A stretch of 64,000 nucleotides of DNA, taken from positions 3,472,001-3,536,000 of the forward strand of contig NZ_LT607412.1 in the NCBI RefSeq assembly GCF_900091455.1. Direction: 5' to 3'. Shown here one piece after another: positions 62,393 to 64,000 of this stretch. The notes under the pieces are model-generated. The model saw nothing but the letters and a program-made list of their open reading frames with translations. It was not told the origin of the DNA and ran no database searches. Source of the DNA: Micromonospora coriariae. Lineage in GTDB: Bacteria > Actinomycetota > Actinomycetes > Mycobacteriales > Micromonosporaceae. Every line of letters starts with the position of its first letter. The first letter of the stretch is position 1. The position numbers and the translations under genes are program-made.

Positions 62393-63514
62393 TCACTTCC
62401 TGAGGTAGATGGTCAGGTCGGACATGTTGCGGTAGCTGGTCGCCGCGAAGTCGAGCGACTGGCCGCGGTTGGCGGCGCCGCCGGGGGCGGTGTCCATCTC
62501 CCAGTTGGCGTGGTGGAAGTCCCGCTCGCCGATGGTCTGGAAGAACTGCTGGAAGTTGAGGTCACCCTCGCCCAGCGGGGTCATCTGGTAGCCGTTGGGC
62601 ACGCTGGTGTCCCGGTCGCCGTCCTTGGCGTGGAAGAGCGGGAACCGGGTGGTCCGGTCGGCCACGGTGAGGATCGGGTCGAACAGGTCGGTCACCTCGC
62701 GGCCCGCCGGGTCGACGTACTTCTGGTGCTTGTAGCGGGCCACGTAGGCCCAGTAGATGTCGAGTTCGAAGAAGACGTACCGGGGGTCGGTCCTGCCGAA
62801 GAAGTACTCCAGCCGCCGGACGCCGGAGGAGCGGGTGGGCCGGCCCTGGTCGTCCAGCGGACCGGAGTCGAGCAGGAAGCTGTACGCGACATCGTGGTTG
62901 TGCGTGTAGAGCCGCATGCCCCGGGCCCGGGCCTGCCGGCCCAGCTCGTTCCAGGTGTCGGCGGCGGCGTCCCAGTCGGCCTTGTACGCGCTGTTGGTCG
63001 GGTCGCTGCCGGTGCCGATGTTCTTCATGCCGAGTTCCTCGGCGATGTCCAACTGCTGCTGGAAGGTGGCCGCCTGGATCGAGGCGTGGGTGCCGTTGGC
63101 CACCAGGCCGTTGTCGTCGAGGATCTTGCGGATCTCGCGCGGCGTGATCTGCCGGCCGAGGATCTCGGTGCTCTGGGTGTAGCCCGCGAACTCGATCTCC
63201 TTGTAACCGATCTCGGCGAGCCGGGCGAGGACCCGCTCGAAGCCGTACGGCACACCGCTGTCGTCGGGCGCGGCGGTGATGCGGTCCCGGACGCTGTAGA
63301 GGATGATGCCGCGGTTCCTCGACGGGATCAGCGGCTCGACCCGAAGCTTGCTCTTCCCCTTGTCCTTGGGGTGGGCGAGCGCCGGGGTGCCGGTGGCGAG
63401 GACCGGCAGGCCGGCCGCGCCGAGTGCGGCGGCCGCGCCGGCGGACGCGGCGAGCAGTGACCGGCGGCTGAGCCGGCCGGGGGAGGAGGCGTCGGGTGCG
63501 TGGTGATCTGGCAT
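62393..63514 (-). CDS. Tat-exported sugar phosphate isomerase/epimerase-like TIM-barrel protein
   Basis: A 373-residue protein with a twin-arginine signal (SRRSLLAASAGAAAALGAAG ending ALA) and an AP-endonuclease-2/xylose-isomerase-like barrel. Visible elements are IILYSVRDRI, EIGYKEIEFAGY, MRLYTHNHDVAY, FFELDIYWAY and FPLFHAKDGD, which carry the usual metal-binding Glu, His and Asp. It probably acts outside the cell on sugars or cyclitols; the substrate is unknown. ATG 63514 follows AAAGGTGG. Confidence 0.85.
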   Translation of the reverse strand: MPDHHAPDASSPGRLSRRSLLAASAGAAAALGAAGLPVLATGTPALAHPKDKGKSKLRVEPLIPSRNRGIILYSVRDRITAAPDDSGVPYGFERVLARLAEIGYKEIEFAGYTQSTEILGRQITPREIRKILDDNGLVANGTHASIQAATFQQQLDIAEELGMKNIGTGSDPTNSAYKADWDAAADTWNELGRQARARGMRLYTHNHDVAYSFLLDSGPLDDQGRPTRSSGVRRLEYFFGRTDPRYVFFELDIYWAYVARYKHQKYVDPAGREVTDLFDPILTVADRTTRFPLFHAKDGDRDTSVPNGYQMTPLGEGDLNFQQFFQTIGERDFHHANWEMDTAPGGAANRGQSLDFAATSYRNMSDLTIYLRK

Positions 63515-63909
63515 CTGTTCCACCTTTCGCGACGGCGGTCGCCGTCGATGTCGATCAGCAGAGGTGCGACGAGGGGTCAGGTCCGCGGAGCGCCGTCGAG
63601 CGACCGTTCCGCCTTCCCGACGGGCCGCGAGCGTGCGGGTGCCGCGAGGTCGAAGGGGCAGGTCCACGCCGCCGTCACGGCGTGTGCAACGGGACGGTCG
63701 TCCCGTCCGAACGCGACCGGCGTGAATGTTCCGAGCGCGTTACATCCTGGTGGCAGACACTAACGTCGGTCGAAGCCGAAAGAAAGTATTGATCAGAGCC
63801 AACTTTTGTCGGATTCGACGAAAGCAAATGATGGTCTTCGATACGGGCTTCCTGCCCGGTGGTGCTGGCTAGGCTCGTCGTGACCCGGGAGGCCGCAGGA
63901 GGAGTGTGC
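63515..63909. promoter_or_regulatory. Divergent intergenic region with an inverted repeat
   Basis: This 395-base gap holds no gene I can support. It contains an inverted repeat at 63803-63824 (CTTTTGTCG-GATT-CGACGAAAG, one mismatch), within a stretch of lower GC content, and a TAGGCT -10 hexamer at 63870-63875 for the downstream secreted protein. Confidence 0.45.
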
Positions 63910-64000
63910 ATGGTCCTGACCGGACGGTCGCCGGCCCGCCGCCGGCTCGCCGCCGCCGTCACCACGCTTGCCTGTGCGATCGCGGTGGCCGCGGCCGGCT
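63910..64000 (+). CDS. Secreted protein, N-terminal fragment
   Basis: Only 30 codons before the right edge. ATG 63910 follows AGGAGGAG by seven bases. The peptide is a classic signal: basic start (RSPARRRLAAAV) and a hydrophobic core (TTLACAIAVAAAG). The mature protein is outside the window. A TAGGCT -10 at 63870-63875 lies upstream. Confidence 0.65.
   Translation, partial: MVLTGRSPARRRLAAAVTTLACAIAVAAAG

Overview
The window is GC-rich throughout, with strong third-position G/C bias, frequent GTG starts and dense 4-base stop/start overlaps. It carries a conservon (histidine kinase, roadblock protein, DUF742 protein, GTPase), a WhiB protein, a BldM-like regulator, NnaR, DUF5319 and the order rplM-rpsI-glmM ... 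glmS-acpS-nnrD-alr-tsaEBD ... groESL ... whiB-bldM-guaB-guaB3. This points to an actinomycete, most likely Micromonosporaceae (Micromonospora-like). That assignment is inference from gene content and style.

Left part (1-16.2 kb): the N-terminus of a lipoprotein solute-binding protein; a cvnABCD conservon whose kinase has an N-terminal region resembling a nitrate/nitrite-sensing (NIT) domain; facing it, a translationally coupled nitrate assimilation operon on the minus strand (nasC, nasB, nirB, nirD, nnaR) with a near-consensus GlnR box at its promoter; a methyltransferase; a MazEF-like toxin-antitoxin pair; and the nitrate transporter narK.

Middle part (16.2-38.7 kb): core genes. These are ribosomal proteins L13 and S9, glmM, a PadR-controlled FtsX-type ABC system, a PLP aminotransferase, a proline-rich MmpS-like protein, glmS, a WXG-like/DUF1023 hydrolase pair, acpS, nnrD, alr, an alpha/beta hydrolase, tsaE, ung, an XRE regulator with a nucleotidyltransferase-like tail, tsaB, rimI and tsaD. 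Many of these genes have a TAnnnT -10 hexamer 6-8 bases before the start codon, which implies leaderless mRNAs.

Right part (38.7-64 kb): a heterodimeric ABC exporter with complementary degenerate nucleotide sites, small membrane proteins, a ROK regulator with a xylFGH-type sugar importer, a Cys-tRNA(Pro) deacylase, a THUMP-like methyltransferase, groES-groEL1 with two CIRCE elements, a membrane-anchored sulfite-oxidase-family molybdoenzyme, an LtrA protein, an SDR with a LysR regulator and a palindromic operator, a WhiB/BldM-like divergent pair, DUF5319, guaB, guaB3, a Tat-exported TIM-barrel protein and the start of a secreted protein. Stem-loop terminators separate most convergent pairs. 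I saw no rRNA, tRNA, CRISPR array, prophage or insertion sequence.
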